Shown here one piece after another: positions 62,085 through 64,000 of a stretch of DNA of 64,000 bases; positions within the stretch are counted from its first letter, which is position 1, and the number at the start of each line of letters is the position of its first letter. Under the pieces are notes generated by a model. The model did not search any database. It was not told the DNA's origin and worked only from the letters and a program-made list of their open reading frames with translations. The stretch is from Lachnospiraceae bacterium (GTDB taxonomy: Bacteria > Bacillota > Clostridia > Lachnospirales > Lachnospiraceae). A program made the position numbers and the translations under genes. The DNA lies in assembly GCA_015056765.1 (NCBI GenBank), contig SVFQ01000002.1, positions 1 through 64,000 of the forward strand. The letters run 5' to 3'.

Positions 62085-62121
62085 TGTAATAATAAAAATC
62101 CTGCCGAATTCCGGCAGGATT
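62085..62121 (-). terminator. Intrinsic terminator after sepF
   Basis: AATCCTGCCG and CGGCAGGATT form a perfect 10-bp stem with loop AATTC; on the minus strand a T-rich tail follows. Confidence 0.88.
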
Positions 62122-62125
62122 CCTT

Positions 62126-62632
62126 TTAGTTATGATTGATTGGTACATCAAAAGATGAACCGTTAAAGATTTCTTGAAAATCTCCTGAAATATCAACGCT
62201 GGCCGGGGTCACAATGAAAATCATATGAGAGATTTTCTGTAAATTACCACTGATTGCAAAGCAAGATCCGGATGTGAAATCAATAATTCTCTGTGCCACA
62301 TCTACATCTAAACCTTCCAAATTCAGTACAACGGTACGATTGGATAACAGAGTTTCTGTAATCTCTTTTGCATCCTCTACGGATGTAGGTTTAATAACAC
62401 AAACTTCGTTGCCATTCATCATACGACCTCTTCCACCCTGTCTATTAGATGTAACCTTAGGAAGGCTACGTTTTGGCTTCTCTTCAGCTCGTTCCGGTTC
62501 AATAGTCTTTTCGATAGGGGAATCGCTCTTACGAGGTGCTTCCTCCTCTAATTCCTCATCATCTAAATAAAAGTCTTCATCTTCATCATTTAACTTCATG
62601 AACTTTAAAAAGCTCTCCATCGCTGCGCCCAT
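62126..62632 (-). CDS. sepF: Cell division protein SepF
   Basis: FtsZ-binding membrane anchor of the division ring in Gram-positives. The 168 residues start with an amphipathic helix (MESFLKFMKLNDE), then an acidic, disordered linker, and the conserved C-terminal domain (VCVIKPTSVEDAKEITETLL, RTVVLNLEGLDVDVAQRIID, FTSGSCFAISGNLQKIS). AAGGAG lies six bases before the ATG. ylmE precedes it, as in Bacillus. Confidence 0.95.
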   Translation of the reverse strand: MGAAMESFLKFMKLNDEDEDFYLDDEELEEEAPRKSDSPIEKTIEPERAEEKPKRSLPKVTSNRQGGRGRMMNGNEVCVIKPTSVEDAKEITETLLSNRTVVLNLEGLDVDVAQRIIDFTSGSCFAISGNLQKISHMIFIVTPASVDISGDFQEIFNGSSFDVPINHN

Positions 62633-62644
62633 ATCTTTCTCCTT

Positions 62645-63325
62645 TTAAACAGCATAAATTCTATTTCCGAATATTGAACTTCCAACTCGAATATAGGTAG
62701 CTCCCTCAGATGCTGCCACTAGGTAGTCATTACTCATGCCCATAGAAAGGATACCCATAGATACATTATCAATGTTTTTACTACCTATGTCAACCGCTAA
62801 ATCCCGTAATTTGTGGAATACAGGGCGGTTTTCTTCAGAATTCTCTACATATGGTGCCACCGTCATAAGCCCTTGAATATGGACTCTATCGAATTTTGCA
62901 ATTTCTCTTGCAATTTCTTCGCAATTATCTGTAAATATGCCGAATTTGCTGTCTTCTTCTGCCACATTAACTTCCAGAAGAATATTTACCTGACAGTTCT
63001 TTTTCTCGGCTTGCTTTTGAATTTCTTTGGCAAGTTCAACTGAATCTACACTATGAATCAGATATACCTGATCTACTATGTATTTCACTTTATTTTTTTG
63101 TAAATGCCCAATCATATGCCAACGGATATCCTTTGGCAAGGCCGGAATTTTTTCCATGAGCTCCTGGACTTTATTCTCTCCAAAGTCTCTGCAGCCTGCA
63201 TCATAGGCTTCTTGAAGCATAGATACCGGTTTGGTCTTACTGACTGCGATAAGGGTAGTCTTCTCTTTATCAATCTCTCCCAGTACCTTTAAATAGTTTT
63301 CTTTAACGTTACAATCCTTACTCAT
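62645..63325 (-). CDS. ylmE: PLP-binding protein YlmE/YggS family
   Basis: PLP homeostasis protein. The 226 residues have the PLP Lys in LIAVSKTKPVSMLQEA, FGENKVQELMEKI, WHMIGHLQKNKVKYI and the end SMGMSNDYLVAASEGATYIR with VGSSIFG. I chose ATG 63325, which gives the family-like MSKDCNVKENYL and overlaps the previous stop; ATG 63340 is an alternative with AAAGG immediately before it. It sits just before sepF. Confidence 0.92.
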   Translation of the reverse strand: MSKDCNVKENYLKVLGEIDKEKTTLIAVSKTKPVSMLQEAYDAGCRDFGENKVQELMEKIPALPKDIRWHMIGHLQKNKVKYIVDQVYLIHSVDSVELAKEIQKQAEKKNCQVNILLEVNVAEEDSKFGIFTDNCEEIAREIAKFDRVHIQGLMTVAPYVENSEENRPVFHKLRDLAVDIGSKNIDNVSMGILSMGMSNDYLVAASEGATYIRVGSSIFGNRIYAV

Positions 63326-64000
63326 AGACAAACTGATCATCCTTTACTGTCGCCGCATCAAGCGCTATATAGTCATAGTTATTAAGTCCGTACATGGTAT
63401 CAGATTTCACAATAGCATAATCATCATTTTGATACAGGATGATGATTTTCCTAAAATCTGCATACCCTTTATTAATGTTAAAAACCCCCACCAAGGAAGC
63501 CTGTTCACTTACGGTGAAAGTTTCTGTTGAATCCGGAAGAAAAATCACATCACCGGCGTTTAATACATCCTGATCCACATAGTATTTATCCTTGTCTTCA
63601 CTATAAATCGTTGTGGTGACAAACTCTGTGGTCTGCTCATTTTTTTCTGTAAAAGTCTGACGCATTACGCCATCTTTTCCGCCTTTTCCCTTAACCATGT
63701 ATTCCTTTGGAATTAAGAAGAAATTCTTTTCTACGATGGATGAGTTAGGGATTTTCAACCCTTCCTTCTCTTCCAGAATCAGTTCTACATCCAAAAAACG
63801 ATCCGAAATGTAATCTACCATAGAATTGCTGAAGGTAAGCTGCACAAAGGAGATATCATTGTCTGCATCAGAGGATAATACTTTCACTTTGCCGTATGTT
63901 TTGAACTGGTCCTTCATAAACTTTACCAGCACATATCCCTCCTCTGATAACTCCTGTGCTTTGGCATTGCTGGTATGGATTACAACACTCCAATCTTCAT
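63318..64000 (-). CDS. HlyD-like efflux periplasmic adaptor, C-terminal part (cut by window edge)
   Basis: The minus-strand frame is open to base 64000, so the N-terminus lies outside. About 227 residues are seen, starting EDWSVVIHTSNAKAQELSEE at the edge. Beta-rich segments LTFSNSMVDYISDRFLDVEL, LKIPNSSIVEKNFFLIPKEY, and a final VKSDTMYGLNNYDYIALDAA resemble the barrel and membrane-proximal domains of HlyD-type adaptors that accompany ylmE-sepF in Lachnospiraceae. The assignment is moderate because no N-terminal anchor or lipoyl domain can be seen. Confidence 0.6.
   Translation of the reverse strand, partial: EDWSVVIHTSNAKAQELSEEGYVLVKFMKDQFKTYGKVKVLSSDADNDISFVQLTFSNSMVDYISDRFLDVELILEEKEGLKIPNSSIVEKNFFLIPKEYMVKGKGGKDGVMRQTFTEKNEQTTEFVTTTIYSEDKDKYYVDQDVLNAGDVIFLPDSTETFTVSEQASLVGVFNINKGYADFRKIIILYQNDDYAIVKSDTMYGLNNYDYIALDAATVKDDQFVYE

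Overview
The window is a dense, low-to-mid GC chromosomal segment from a Gram-positive, spore-forming-type anaerobe of the Clostridia, most likely a member of the Lachnospiraceae. This is inferred from gene content and order: rpmB-asp23-fakA-recG, ytfI-ytfJ, rplU-prp-rpmA with a cleavable L27 N-terminus, lexA divergent to a yneA-like gene, lspA-rluD near sepF-ylmE, and a ChvE/GguAB-type sugar transporter next to a LytS/YesN sensor pair. I see no rRNA, tRNA, prophage, insertion sequence or CRISPR array. No gene-free stretch exceeds 300 bases; the longest, between the yneA-like gene and mgtE (55793-56078), holds a probable attenuator.

Layout. 1-3.5 kb: the end of a branched-chain amino acid operon (ilvB fragment, two tandem small-subunit genes, ilvC). 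3.6-5.7 kb: ruvAB and zapA. 5.7-11.1 kb: a U32 protein, a fused SEDS glycosyltransferase/transpeptidase whose 5' end looks frameshifted, and a Nudix hydrolase. 11.1-14.7 kb: an HD-GYP-like protein with an altered HD motif, then a ytfI-ytfJ sporulation cluster and a J-domain protein. 14.7-20.2 kb: rpmB, asp23, fakA, recG and fakB. 20.3-26.2 kb: topoisomerase IV, rsmD, coaD and a coiled-coil protein. 26.2-30.1 kb: an RsuA-HAD fusion, a small membrane protein and hflKC.

30.1-39.5 kb is a complete sugar-sensing and uptake island. A membrane-anchored sugar-binding protein, a LytS/YesM-type kinase and a YesN-type AraC regulator lie on the minus strand. Divergent to them are a second sugar-binding lipoprotein and a binding protein/ATPase/permease operon, whose promoter carries direct repeats suited to an AraC-type activator. 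39.6-41.2 kb: an RluA-family pseudouridine synthase and recU. 41.2-46.2 kb: a partial histidine operon with two unusual fusions, HisZ-HisG and a HisF-like pseudoenzyme domain joined to HisIE. 46.2-54.5 kb: radical SAM pair, RNase G, L21/Prp/L27, ObgE, YhbY, NadD, YqeK and RsfS, a ribosome-assembly and NAD block.

54.5-57.5 kb: lexA and a yneA-like LysM gene share a divergent control region with three LexA-type boxes. Then comes mgtE, preceded by an unlisted 33-codon leader ORF and a strong terminator. Part of that ORF can form a 13-bp antiterminator with the left arm of the terminator. I regard this translated-leader attenuator of a magnesium transporter as the most promising undescribed system here. 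57.5-64 kb, all minus strand: a Xer recombinase, a cytidylate-kinase-like protein, rluD-lspA, aroB, sepF, ylmE and a partial HlyD-like gene cut by the right edge.
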